Below are positions 22,701 through 34,326 of a DNA stretch of 64,000 bases, piece after piece. The DNA is from Angiostrongylus vasorum. Lineage: Eukaryota > Nematoda > Chromadorea > Rhabditida > Metastrongylidae. The translations under genes and the position numbers were made by a program. The stretch's first letter is position 1, and each line of letters opens with the position of its first letter. The notes beneath the pieces are model-generated. The model did not search any database and was not told the DNA's origin. It saw nothing but the letters and a program-made list of their open reading frames with translations. The stretch spans positions 62,001 through 126,000 of the forward strand of contig JADANN010000447.1 of NCBI GenBank assembly GCA_018806985.1, given 5' to 3'.

Positions 22701-23797
22701 CATACGCGTGCATGAATACGCCTCGTAATTACAGAAAACATGTGCCAAATCGGTGCAGCAGAAACAGGGAGCCCGTCCCCTGGATCCAACTGCTCAGGAA
22801 ATCAAAGGTCGCTTTTTGGCCGGCGATTAACTCCCCTATCTGCCACCTGAGGGTGCGCCACGTGTCTGGCGACTAACCGGTTCGAGATCTCTCATATGAA
22901 GGAGGCCCGCGGGGGTGATATGTACATATATACATATATTAATAAATGGCAGTCAAACAAGTGAAAATAAGCACTGCTGTTGACCTTTTTATTTCCTGCT
23001 TACTATAATTTCTCACAACAAGATATGATGTGAAGTACAACCACAGTGATGCTGAGATTTTTACAAGACATGGACGCCTGGCCAGATCGAGACCGCCATT
23101 ACCCTGTCCCTGGGCTCGAATATTACACACTGGACCACTGAAGTCCTTGTGTTGCAGTCCTCTTACATTTACACATTCACTAATATTATACGGTGTCATT
23201 TCTGACTAGCCATGAACTCAGATTCATGAATGACTTTTTCCAAGTCGCCACCTCAAGCTGTTCCTGTGCTTTGTGGATCGGTGAGCAATCAGATTTGCCA
23301 CAATCTTCAGCAATGGTGTGGCAATCTCTGACAATGCTTTAATGTTTTCCAGCCTTCCACTGACAACTTTGAAATCATTCTCAACTTCAGTGACACTGTC
23401 AAAGGCTGAACCCTTGCTATTGGTAACAGTTAGAGCTCCATTAGTAGTCCCTGGCTACAGTACGACCGTGGGCTCTTGATTAAGTTATTTTTACTGCTAT
23501 AATCATTTGTTATTAATCGCAGTAATGGATGAAGCACTGATTATACGCTGCTAGAGAGCTGCGTAGTCTTCCAGAAATTTCTTAATTCTCATTTCGCAAA
23601 GGATTACACATTTGCTTATTTCAGATCCATCTCCAGAAGTCTCATACATTGGCGACAGCCTCATATTATCTAAAGTTAGTAGAAGAGCGAATGGAGTCTA
23701 CACTTGTATTGCCGACAACTCATTTCCAATGTTCGTCGACGGGCCATCAATGCCACATCAACTGATTTATGAGCAAAAACTCCACGTTCTTCCATAG
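16740..23797 (+). CDS. Two-Ig-domain secreted protein, zig-like (first exon not located)
   Basis: Five exons join in phase: 16740-16872 (alternative acceptor 16725), 17290-17362, 18775-18910, 18979-19158 and 23625-23797, ending TAG, about 231 codons. Ig domain 1 has the B-strand Cys in VSFRCG, formed across the first junction, and the F-strand Cys in GKYMCEVRD. Ig domain 2 has VELRCPVFGYPQP, the core Trp in VIWQKSG, and GVYTCIADNSFP. No transmembrane segment follows, so I expect a secreted adhesion-type protein of about the size of C. elegans ZIG proteins, which maintain neuronal positions; the exact orthologue is uncertain. The signal-peptide exon is not identified; if none exists, translation could start at 16658, where the frame is open and hydrophobic. 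The AG|GTGTAA donor of the first exon is weak, and a GTGAGT at 16862 would drop the Cys. A decayed copy follows at 25945-28017. Confidence 0.78.
17505..18330 (-). repeat. Three R3 units in direct tandem (about 311-312 bp period)
   Basis: Units at about 17505-17820, 17821-18130 and 18131-18330 (third truncated) share long near-identical stretches, such as AAACTCCAGTCCGCAGGTGT at 17891 and 18202. The 64-residue frames at 17599 and 17911 differ by only two residues. This is a recent local amplification inside the Ig-gene intron. Confidence 0.9.
18331..18575 (+). repeat. Inverted R3 unit
   Basis: Follows the three tandem R3 units head to head. Contains the tRNA-like head near GGTGTGGTGTGAACACG, GGTTCTATCCC and the hairpin CCGCAGGCACCTGCGG. 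Inside the Ig-gene intron. Confidence 0.85.
19605..19750 (+). repeat. R3 repeat fragment
   Basis: Diverged R3 3' part: GGTTCCGATCATATTTCAG, CACATTATACCCTGTCATG and AATAGGCAGCAAATAAA. Confidence 0.65.
19900..22920 (-). mobile_element. RTE-type non-LTR retrotransposon, broken
   Basis: From 5' on minus: a GC-rich leader (about 22920-22440); an apurinic endonuclease start (TICTYNAGTLASE, VISLAETTRRHPC, CDNRGVGDIEVLVNTS) at 22428-22000; an altered middle; reverse-transcriptase blocks at 20931-20509 (NYRSIRLLFVFYKVFTR, AGFRRLFSGIDHSHT, LCLNFINLKRAFHS); then C-terminal pieces at 20484-20266 (LMYASETWSLRKQ) and 20263-19994 (KWPGYVTRMNDSQWTRAVS). The segment that should carry the Y/F-A-D-D catalytic box is absent between 20509 and 20484, and there are frame breaks, so the copy is inactive. 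It sits antisense in the 4.5-kb intron of the Ig gene. The 3' end shares CGAGTGACTTGAGTGGGCGT with the copy at 54410. Confidence 0.85.
22970..23150 (-). repeat. R3 repeat copy, diverged
   Basis: ATATGATGTGAAGTACAACC and CAGTGATGCTGAGATTTTTA match the R3 flank and core. Confidence 0.65.
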
Positions 23798-25944
23798 AAA
23801 TCAAGCCAAGTCCAGAGCGATGTATAACTAAGTTGACCATGTTGATTTTACACAACATTCCCACGTCTTTCGCAGTCATGACTTCGAATTTTAGCACTAA
23901 AAAACTTAAAGAATCCTTCAATACGGTAAAGTCTAGCTTTTCACTCTGAAGTCATTACATTCATATATTTAATTATCGAATCGGTTATGTTAAAGCAACT
24001 GTATATGTTTTTCTCTTGCTGGTTCTTTCCTTTGAGAAATCAAACGAAAATTTTCTTTTCTAGTGATACTTGTAGTCCATCATGTTTTATACTTGTTCTC
24101 ATTTGGCTTATCCTCTTTTTTCCTAGTTCAGCTTAAGCTTCTTTTCTCGCCTTGTTATAATTCTAGCTGTTAAAACAAAGACAGCTAATACGTTATAACA
24201 TAGGTAAACTAGTAATCACAATATCCAAGAAATTCAAAGGTCTGAAAGTGTTGCCCTTCTCGTCACATTTTACTAGCGTGGTAATTTTCGTTGAATCTCC
24301 AACTAGTGCTTGTTTTATCACTCTATGGAACACAATAAAGTTTTAAATGCTGCTGATTTTAATTGCCTGTAGTGCTTAGTTCTAACCAATCTCCCTTCTC
24401 ATACCAGCATCATCTCGTTGATAGAAGGTATATCCGTTTTCGATAGATTAGACAGTTCTTAAACAAACCATACCCTCATGGTGGTGTGCACGGTAGTTTA
24501 CTTATTTCTCAAGAACGAGTTGCCCTGCAGAGTATGACCTAAACGACCGTAAAGCTTGGTCAGGGTGTACGATGGAACCTGAAACCATTGTAACAAACCT
24601 CTCTGCTTTAAGTATAGTCTCTGCGATACACAGATACCTTTATGCTATGTATACTGCACATGGCTACCTAGCAACCCCACTTTTTCTTGTGGAACATCCT
24701 CTTAATGGAGGTATAGTAAGAGCTTAAAGTGTTCTAAAAGGTTTTAAACGTCGACATTTTTACGAAGAATTTTCGGATCTCTAGAGGAAGAAAAGTTAAG
24801 ATGTAATGTCTTCCCTAGAGTGCAACGCTCATTTCAACCGAAGTGTCTTCAAAATTGTAGGTACCGGCTATAGCAGCTAAGGGGTTTTTCGTTAGTATCG
24901 ACGAGGTGTTGACGCGGTTGCTTAATGCTCCGATCACATTTGCTGTTATAAATCTTCTCGAGCTCCCCGATCGGTTCCGCTGGGGAAGTTCAGTTCAGTG
25001 TAGTCGCAACGATCTTATTTAAGCTCCTATCACTTCTTGATTAGTTTTTCTTCCCAATTTTGCTAAAACTCTTATTTTTAACGCTTTTTGTTGTTAAAAT
25101 GTATATGAAATAAGCAAGTGAGAGCTTGAATTGAAAGAAAAAAAGTCTGAGCTCAAGTCACAAGAAAAGAAAATGAATTGCATCGTAGTTCTGATAGGGT
25201 CCGTGTTCACTAATCATGTAAAAGAGACTGCAGAAACTCCATTTCATTGGCATTTTGCGATTGAGAAGGTTCTTTCTTCTTCTCGAAATCCTGAGATAGC
25301 CATTGAAAATGACAGAAAAGTGGGATGTGGGATGCCATTGTAAAACGTAAAGGAAAAAGAAGTGGACAAAACCCTTCCTATCTTGGTTGGAGCACGTCCT
25401 ATATAGGAAGCCTGGTCTTTCCTAGCAAAGCTTTCATGGAAAGAGCAAGGTCGTGCATTTGAATATTTGAAAAAAATCTTCTTAAATACACATTCATTTC
25501 ATTAACTTCGTCATTTAATCATCCAGAACACCTGCGCAGTTACCATTTGCCTAATAATTTGTTAGCTGGAGAAATTTTCTTCCTTAGAGTCTCGAGTTAG
25601 CCCAATTAGGCGGTCGTCTCAGATTTAGCTGAGCTACCGGATGCAAGTGTCGAACCCGTTCTTAGCTTGCGAAAGCTTCCATCGGGGCTGAATACCTACT
25701 TGGCAAACCTCGGATGATTCATGTTTCAACATTCCTCCAGCTTTCAAATCTCAATCCTCAGAAACTCTGCCATGAATTCAGAAACAAAAGTCTAATCTTT
25801 TATTACCAGAAAGATTCACCTAGTTAGATCGTTCTTTTGGTTTCTTTCTGTTACAAACACGTTTTCTCTGCTTTATGTCAGCGCCAACAATCTTAGTCCT
25901 ATGTTTTGTCGATCACAATGAATGCTCAGTTTGTTTCATTGCAG
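23798..25944. other. Intergenic region between the Ig gene and its decayed copy
   Basis: No supported gene. A 70-residue frame at 25131-25343 is Lys-rich and unrecognised. A tRNA-like segment lies near 25590-25660, listed separately. The 3' untranslated region of the Ig gene and any promoter of the duplicated copy should be here. Confidence 0.55.
25590..25670 (+). other. tRNA-like segment (possible tRNA pseudogene or SINE head)
   Basis: GTTAGCCCAATTAGGCGGTC resembles an A box/D arm and GTGTCGAACCCG a B box/T arm, with spacing like a tRNA. I cannot fold a convincing acceptor stem, so I do not call a functional tRNA. Confidence 0.3.
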
Positions 25945-26679
25945 CTCTTAGCTTACATAGCTCATGCTGTTCGTGTTGTCGCTAATCTGGCAATCGTTGC
26001 GAGATCGGTCATTTCGGCATGGACGACGCCCCTCTACAACCAGACCTCGGTCTCTTCTGGTGAGCTCTTCGTACTTTTCAACAACAATTCATGATCTACA
26101 CACTACTGCTGAGACATTGCTATCGTAAATCGATACATCATGAGTGTAGCTTAAGCTCCCTCCGTAGACCTATTTCCATGATTTGCACTTCGCGCATAGC
26201 AGTAATTAATGAAGATTTTTGGTCAATATCGATTAGTTGCCTACAATATTAGTTACTTGCAGTGCAAAGATTAGTTAACTCGATAGTGGTACCTTATACG
26301 ATGTATAGGTGTGGAACACGGAAGGTCGGTGAGGAAGTACCGGTGCAGTACGGCGAATTCAGAAGACCTCGTCATGGAAGAGTGTTCAACATCTCATTGG
26401 TTTTTAATCAGTATTCCAATTTTGTCTGCAGTATATGAAATTTCTTTCACAAACCGCTTTTCTATATTTCATTGATCTCAATCCTCAATCCAATGCCTGG
26501 CAATTTCATCCTTTCAAAACCATCCTTGCAGTTTCTAGAAGGAATAGTAAGTGGTTGTTCTGTCTTTACTCTGACAACAGAATTATTTAGTTTACCAATA
26601 TTTCCGCTTTTATAATCATGTTGGATGAGCGTTTAGCATACTGATTAGGGTTTTGTTGCAATACACATTTGGTCATCAG

Positions 26680-26895
26680 TTCGACACCGCGCTGAACTAT
26701 TAAAATTTCCCACACATCCGACGTTAGCAAATTGGTATGAGACTTGTTTGTGAGAATAAAAACACTGACTTCACGCATTGTCAAGCTCTTCTAAATAAGT
26801 CATTCTATTAGCCACATATGTAAACCTCTGCAATTTTATAAATGGAACTTAATGCACAACTCATTCCAAAGAATTGATCGACGCCAGACGCCTGT
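26680..26895 (+). repeat. Diverged S1 SINE
   Basis: GTTAGCAAATTGGTATGAGAC, ACTTGTTTGTGAGAATA and GAATTGATCGACGCCAGACG follow the S1 body. Located between the second and third decayed exons. Confidence 0.55.
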
Positions 26896-27294
26896 GTTGC
26901 TTTGTCTTTTACCATGCTTTAAGGCTTTTTGAAGCAACTATAAGCGATCGAAAGGCAAAGCTTCATTTTGCGAAGTCTCCACTGGAGGACACACATGTGA
27001 AGTGCGTGGAGACGATAGACAATTGCTGAAGGGAAATCTGATTATATACTGTTTTTTGTATAAATGAAGATGTACTTAATCTTGGCTTGAAATTCTCTGT
27101 TTAGAATATAAAGCTCTCCTGAACAGCATGAAATTGCACGAGCTAAGATAGTAATCACCAGAACAAAGAGGCTAGATAAAGGCAAGAGAAGAGATCGGTA
27201 TTAGTTAAACAACCAACTTCGAGCTTTATGCGGCCGAAAAAAACTTTAAACACAGTGATTGAAAACCCAGTTGGTAAATAGAACTTAGGACATC

Positions 27295-27490
27295 GAGATT
27301 TCGACTGCAGCTTCAGCTTAACTGAGTTTGCTACAGATTTATGTTTCCCAGATCGTTCTCGTTGATGGGTGATTACATAGCACTGTTAGAGCAAGAAAGT
27401 AGCTCAAAGAAAGGCAGAGGTCCCGAGCTTTGCAAATTTTTCAGCATTCTTGTGCTTGTATTTCACATAGTACCTCACCAAGAAAAAAAG
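27295..27490 (+). repeat. R3 repeat with internal deletion
   Basis: Begins TTTCGACTGCAGCTTCAGC and TTAACTGAG, then jumps to GAGCTTTGCAAATTTTTCAG and the terminal CACATAGTACCTCACCAAG. Confidence 0.7.
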
Positions 27491-28419
27491 AGCGAGCACT
27501 AAGAGGAAGAGGACATTTTTAATGATAGTTTTCCCAGGGAGCGGCTTTTTCTTTCTAAGCTCCTCCCGTTCTTTAACTTCCCAGTGGCTCAGTGCTTCAT
27601 GAAGTTCCGGGTGCGAAGCCACCGAACTGTGGAGTGAAGACTGTAAGAGAAGGTGATCGAGCAGAGAGATGATTTGGCCGATCTTCGCCTATCCAGGACC
27701 GTTTGTGGGATGGGAAAAAAGAGGAAAAAGCAATACATACGTTCTTAGTACTTTACCAAACACATATAGAGCACATATATTGTCCTTTTTATCGTCAGTC
27801 ATTTTAAAAATTTTTTAAGATTAACCTCACTTTGTTCTCGAATATCAAAGCCTTCATCATTTGTCTCCTACGACGGCAACAACTCATCCTAATCGATATT
27901 CAACTAGGGATGAGTGGTGTGTACAGATGCATTGCCGACAATTCGTTTCTGATGCGCGTCGATGGACCAGCAATGCCTCGTCAACTGCTTTACGAGCGAA
28001 ATCTTATGGCTTCATAATCATAGGGACCACTAACTAATTTGTCAGTTTATCAAAGCACATGCCGAATTTAGCTCTTTGTTTTAGTGCATATATGAACATT
28101 CACATCATTGCTTCTAATACCTTCCCACAATTTTCCACGGATTACTCGGTCAGCAACTGTAAGTTTTTACTATGATAGAATTAACGAGTTTTTCTAACTT
28201 ACTACTTGATTGGAGTAAGTGTAGAGGGATTGTTAGAGGTGCTCTATGATACACATGGTCATCAGTTCGATCTAACGTCATGCGTTAAGCAAGCTTTTAT
28301 CTTCCCGGAGTCAGAAAACTGCTATGCGAATTCTCTGGCAAGATAGACAACACTAGATTAATATAGAGAAAAACACCGTAGGTCATAGTGTTGGCCAAAT
28401 ATGCATCTAGTTCTCTTTA

Positions 28420-28975
28420 TGACATAACTTCAATGATGCTGAGATATTTGCAAAACTCCGGCACGCAGGTGTCTGCAGTGGGGGAACGAGCGCGCTATTA
28501 CACTTTCCGGCGGGCTAACGCGCTCACCACCACACCATGCGGATCCTTCGTTTCGCCTGTCTCTCAGCTAGTTCTATCGATCTTTTGCCATCAGCAATCA
28601 CTCGTCAATGGGATTGATCTGAGAAGCCCAAATTTGCAAATATCTCAGCATTGTAGAACTTATATTTGGCAACATACCCTGCCATTAAAAAGAATAGGCA
28701 GTAAATAAAAAGGTTAAGATTGTGATTATAACTATAGCCTCAGCTTAACTGGGATTCAATGCCGATTTGGACTCCCCAGATCAATCCCGTTGACGAGTGA
28801 TTGTTGATGACAGTGATCGATAGAGCTAGCTGAGAGACAGGCGAAACGAAGGACTCGCATGGTGTGGTGGCGAACGCGTTACTTCTCGGAAAGGATAATA
28901 GCTCGTTCGTTTCCCACCGCAGACACCTGCTGTCCGCAGTTCTGCAAATATCTCAGCATCATAGAAATTATATCT
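28420..28975. repeat. Inverted pair of R3 repeats
   Basis: A minus unit (28420-28700) is followed head to head by a plus unit (28725-28975). Shared blocks: CAATGATGCTGAGATATTTG, GGCGAAACGAAGGA, GCGAACGCGTTACT. The two could fold on each other. Confidence 0.8.
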
Positions 28976-29138
28976 CTTTATGATACTTTATCGAGCCAGG
29001 TACACAGCGTATACCTTGAGAATAAACTGCTAGAAAAGAAAAGATTCCAATTACTGGTTTGTTGGAAAGTTTTGTCTTCCTGAGTATTATTGCAAGGACC
29101 AACACAATTTCCATTTCATTGGTTTGACAAATTTTCGT

Positions 29139-29410
29139 CTACGTGGAATCCCAACATAGATGTGCCAACGTGTTCTTAGATTGCCACTCCAAGTTATCGC
29201 GAAAGTGATCGAATGGAGATGCGCCGTCTTGAAATTGAGTCCTTACAAAGGTAGCGCTGAATTCCGGCACCGGTTCACCAAGTGTCAATATAGGTATGTC
29301 GAAGTCTCTAGCTTGCGTGACCCAGCAGGGAAGCGAACTTCTTGCAGGTACATTGAAGCTCGACGCATTGAGACACATTCTCGCTACCTTGAGCCATTAA
29401 ACCACGAAGT
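29139..29410 (-). repeat. S4 tRNA-derived SINE, single copy
   Basis: On minus, GGTTTAATGGCTCAAGG resembles an A box and AAGTTCGCTTCCC a B box, followed by about 200 bp of body. The head differs from S1-S3. The open frame across it is probably not a gene. Confidence 0.5.
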
Positions 29411-30763
29411 TCTTATTAGGCCTTTGCAATATACAATGCAGTTTGTGATCTAGAAACCCACAAAGACAATCTTAACTTTATGCAGTTGTGTTCACAGAAC
29501 GTCACCAATATAGAAGAATAAGGTACGAATTCCTTTTGAAAAGTTTTTGCTACGACCTTCTACTCTGTGAAGGCTACGTTGAGCATTATAGTTTCTTCCA
29601 ATTGATTCGATTCACCATTGAAGACATATATCATCACCTAAACGAAGTCCCAGATATTTTTATATTTTGTATGCATGTTTATGATTAAAAAATATCCACA
29701 CAGTAGAAACAAGAAATGGGAATAAAAGATGAAAAAAGAGGAAAAAAAAACATAGAAGAAGCAGAGGCAATTGGAATGAACCCCGAAATCACCACCAGAT
29801 CTGTCTGTGAAGGGCATAGAAAGCCTGGTTGAATTTTTGTGAAGAGTTGTGAAAACTCCGACAACATCCATACTATCAAAAAGTCGTTTTGGTCTGTCAG
29901 AGATACTGCTATAAGGACGACATCTTCTCGCCAAATTGTTTATAGCTCAATGAACATCGCTGCAGTAGAGAAAAGATAAGAAGTTTCCAGTGAAAAAGAA
30001 GAAGGTGAAGCTAAAATCGAAAGCTGCAGGACTACAACATAACATGGTGTAACCGGCGTGGGAAACACAGTATTTAGAGATGCTCTGGCATATACGCGTG
30101 GTAATCTGTTTGACTTCACACTAGACAAATCAAGCCCTTGCTACCAAACATTCCAGAGAAAAAGTTCTTCTCGTTCGCAAAAACAGATGAGTTCTTGTGG
30201 ATAAGAACTAGGAACGCTCATCCTAATATACTCTAGAATTCCAGAAAGAATCAATTCGGATCAAAGCCACATGCTAATCTGAACATCTTCGCCGTCGATG
30301 GATACAAAACAATGGATCGCAGCAAGTAATTTCTAGGATCCACGCAGTAAGTGAAGACGAGTCATATAAATGAAAAAATATAAATAAATAACAGGTGGTA
30401 TTCCACAATTCACTGTGTTGATATGAGGAATTACTTGACATTGTAGTCACATGGAAACTTCTAACGCACATGAGAGAAATCTTCTAAAGATCGTCCCACG
30501 AGGTTTCATAAAAGGCCCGATATCGCAGCACAGATTTTTGAAGGATATTTTCCTTCTCGTTATTCGAGGAAATACTTTAGGTGGACGATCCATCCGTTGA
30601 TAAATTCGTGAGAAGGCGAAATGGATACTCAAGTTGAACCGAAAACGAGTAGGCGAAAATTTGGGAAAAAGACATGCGACAAGATAGACTGATGTGTACG
30701 TGAAGTACAGAGAGTATTAACGGCTGACGTATTCTTCTAGGTGCAACAATACTTAATTACTTG

Positions 30764-31145
30764 ATACTTGAACAGCCCATCCTCACTGGTTGTGCGGGCA
30801 CCAACACGATTTCCACTTTGCTGAGATTTGCTGGTTAAACCTTTGTGGTTCCCTGGAATCCCGAGGTCAGCCTAACCAAAGTCTGAACCAGGTCTTCACC
30901 ACCACAGGCAGTCGCAGCCCTTGTGGATTAGCGAGAGATTTGCCATCATACGACTTTGATACCAGGACGCTGGTGGATCCTGGTATTGGTTTACTCTTAG
31001 CTAGGCTTCCTGATGGAAACACAGGACTCCTTCTCAGCTTGGGAGACCCTGCCAGGGGATGAATCCCCCCCGCTGGTACATCGCAGCCCGACACCCCGGA
31101 ACACCTTTCAGGCACGATGAGCCGGTCAACCGTTGGGATGAAGTG
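30764..31145 (-). repeat. R4 dispersed repeat
   Basis: Full copy, inverse of the one at 15963. Bounded by ACTTGATACTTGAACAGCCC and the inverse of the CATCGTG end. The plus-strand frame (30790-31062) ends DFDTRTLVDPGIGLLL..GDPARG. Confidence 0.85.
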
Positions 31146-31505
31146 CAACTATTAGAGACGCAATAAAACAGTTAGCCCACCAACTGCTTCAAATATCGAA
31201 AGTTCTCGAGAATAAAAAAGCATGAGACCAAGCGCTGCTATCCCTCAGAATTTGAATAATAATTATTTATTGCAGGATTGAAATTATCCGAAATATTTTG
31301 CTGAAATAACTACCAAAGAATAACTATGCCGTCTCTGTAAAGTTCTCAGTAACATTACTCTTAATATCTCAGCAAAATTGCTTTTAATTGCACCTCCACC
31401 CTTGACTAGTGCTGTCAGTGTGAGGATCAACTTCACATTAATTTCAAGTAGGCGGGTTCATTGGCTTTCGATTATTCTGAATTGGAACGCTTAAAAATCA
31501 CAAAC

Positions 31506-34282
31506 CTCTAAACGAATAGGCTTCCCAAATACATTATGAAAATACAGTGTTGTCGTTGTGGAGCCGAGGCCGTCTATGTCCAGCACCACATCACCAACTT
31601 CGACAACATCAGAACGCGAAGACGCAACTCGAAACGTACGAGGAATACTATAGGGATTTGTTATCGGCAATTTCTGCAACGTAATTGTTTGAATACAAAA
31701 AATATCTGACTCAAGTAGGACGATTAGCTGTTGGTCAATGAACGCCTTTTACAGGATGGCCAAGAAGCATGATAACCTTGTCCCTACTTCCTAGTATGTA
31801 CAGTTAATAAAATTGACAAAAGCGCTAGAGGGTATGTGGAACGCAGCGGTTGGAGATGCCCTGCAATGCACATGGGTTCGACTCCCGCCGCAGGCTCACC
31901 AAGTCTCCCATCTCTGCGAGGTTATCAAATTAGTACCCGACCTGTCTCGGAGGATTGAAGCACTGGCTCGACACATCGGTAGGTCACCGCAAGTCATTGT
32001 TGAGGCCAAATATGCACTCAATCACCTCTGGCTGTTCTTGGTGAAGTCGGATGCATGCCACATCCCTCAGGGATTGATCAACGCCGAGAACTTTATCCCT
32101 CATCCTTTTACCCTGCGCTGTATCGTGGAATACGTTATTAATTTCAATGCACATCTTAACTGCGCTCCACTGACATACGGTCGCGAAAGGGTTAAATAGA
32201 GACTGGTGAGCTGTGTCAAAATCAACCTGGATTAGTCCCGATAGGCAATATGAGTCTTCTTTTTTAACTGTACAATTAATAAAAGCTCAAAAATAGTCTG
32301 TAGAAGCAATCAAGAGTAAGTGTTACTTTCACAGTTTTGAACGCCCTATGGTGCAAAAACTATCCACCCTGTGAAAATTAACAATGGTGCACAGATATGT
32401 CTTCTGCTCTTCATGCATCTAGGAACACAGATATGTCTTCTGCTCTTCATGCATCTAGGAATCCCATTTACAAAAAAGAAATTTTTCAAATGTAAAGTGA
32501 GAAGAATACCCTAGCAATAATGGATTGTTCGTTTATTGGTATTCGCATATCGTATGTTTTTGATATTGTAGGACATTCTGCTTTAGCATATGCTATCCAT
32601 GCATTTAGAAGTCGCTTTGATGAGACGTCCACTGCCGTAAGAAAGTGGATTCGCCGCCCTAAAACTGTTCTGATCTCTTTAGTGATGATAATTCGTATTT
32701 TCCACGTGAAAAGACCTATTGAAAAGGAGATACTAAAGAGGAACATAATCACTTTAACAAGATCATTCATAACACGCCCCTCTCTTCACAAGGTACACTT
32801 TTGATGCAACATCAATTGCTAAGAATTTAAGAGTTAATAAGAAGAAAAACACAGAAAAGACATGGAACCTGAGTAGTCCGGTATGTAGCGAGCAACGATC
32901 TGATGTATGTCATTGGTGACCAGGAAAGGCTGTTGTGAGACGACTCGAATGCATGGTGTTGAAGAGAAGATCTGCACGAGTTGATTTGAATCTTCACCTC
33001 TGGAACCAACCACCTTCAACAAGAGATGAGAACGACTTCCCACTTCTACAGAGACATTAGAATTGAATGAAATTTCACCAGGTAGTATATTTTGCATACA
33101 TAATTTTATGAATGAAAAGTAACACGTAGAAACAAAAACGGATAAATGGAAAAATAGCGCAGCTCGTGAAATTATGGCTTCAGCATTCTTTATTTTTCTT
33201 TACTGTAATATCCGCTTATACTCACTCCTCAGCATATAGGTAAAGCCCCAACAGAGCCAGTGAGCCACGGTTGGTTAACTTTTTCACTACAAACGTTGAA
33301 AACGGACATCATACCAGAAACGCCTATGCAGCGCAGCAGCGCATCTAACAGTGTGCACTGTAATACACACAGCGTCTTTGCTTCGACCATGGACCAAGTA
33401 TAGACGCAGCCCACCATCAATTGGAAATCTGCGATTTGGCACCAGACTTATCTGAGAGCGTAGGAGCACTGACCTGATACATCGGCAGGCCACCACAAGT
33501 CATTCAATCACCTCTACGATGCGTAGAAATAGAGTCGAAGGCGTAGAGCTTCCCCATGAAACATGTGAACCGCTGAACCTTTCATCCTTTACTTATGGCA
33601 CCAAAAGTGGATGATCTAAGTGGATGATCTTTCTGCTCCTTGTGGAAGCGTAGTTCTTCTTGCAACTCCGACTCATGACAGGGACGAACGGTGAATTTAC
33701 TTTTTAAAGGCTGAGGTAACTGGGTGATCGACGGGTTTACAAGCCATACATAGTGTAGGAGATGTTCCTGAGAGCCTTTACATGTTTATTTTCACAAAAA
33801 CTTCGTAACAAAACAGGTAAACCTTCATCGTTCAGAGCCTTCTGGTATATTTTCTCCTTTGGCGAATCTTATCCACAAAGCGTCCAATTATTTGTAAGGA
33901 AGATATCGACTTAATAATTATATGAAGATTTTAATTTTAAATTACAACGTCTCCATTGCCTATTCTGGAAGGGTATGATGTGAAATACAACAATAATGAT
34001 GCTGAGATATGGACAAAACACTTGTGGATAATTCCTAAGTTTAGGCCTAGTAAACATGGGTAGAGTTTATTTAATCCACAAGCCATTGTTACACTCAGCT
34101 GAGGGACGTTATGTGATTGCGTGAACACTGAGTGTGTTTGTAGCAATGAGAGACAAAGTTCAAACAAATAGAAATCAGAAATTAAAACAGCTGACTAGGA
34201 ATAAACACACAAACACAACACGACGTATACACATAGACACACAGTTATACACAAAGAAACACACACACACACGTGCTTACGT

Positions 34283-34326
<44 letters not shown>

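Larger units (their letters stand above)
25945..28017 (+). pseudogene. Decayed tandem copy of the zig-like Ig gene
   Basis: All five located exons of the upstream Ig gene have a counterpart in order: about 25945-26068 (VANLAIVARS), 26309-26381 (CGTRKVGEEVPVQYGEF), 26924-27057 (ATISDRKAKLHF), about 27590-27712 (VREGDRAER then stop) and about 27880-28017 (GVYRCIADNSFLMRVDGPA). Breaks: the first exon lost its Cys codon and donor; the third has a net 10-bp deletion that shifts frame and ends at TGA, with the downstream Cys segment readable only in another frame; the fourth has an in-frame TGA where the B-strand Cys should be. Similarity stops at the exon edges, so the duplication is old and intron sequence has diverged. 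The last exon keeps a clean open frame. Confidence 0.82.
28018..31505. other. Intergenic region with repeats, 3' side of nphp-4
   Basis: Holds two R3 units in opposite orientation (28420-28700, 28725-28975), one S4 element (29139-29410) and one R4 copy (30764-31145). The final coding stretch of nphp-4 (about 25 residues in animal homologues) should also be here, but I could not find it; a candidate at 31476-31444 would require a 29-nt intron. The stretch 29.4-30.7 kb shows no gene I can support. Confidence 0.5.

Noticed and set aside
31444..31476. Candidate last nphp-4 exon (10 codons then TGA)
   Set aside because: Phase fits, but it needs a 29-nt intron, shorter than nematode introns, and the peptide does not resemble the conserved C-terminus.
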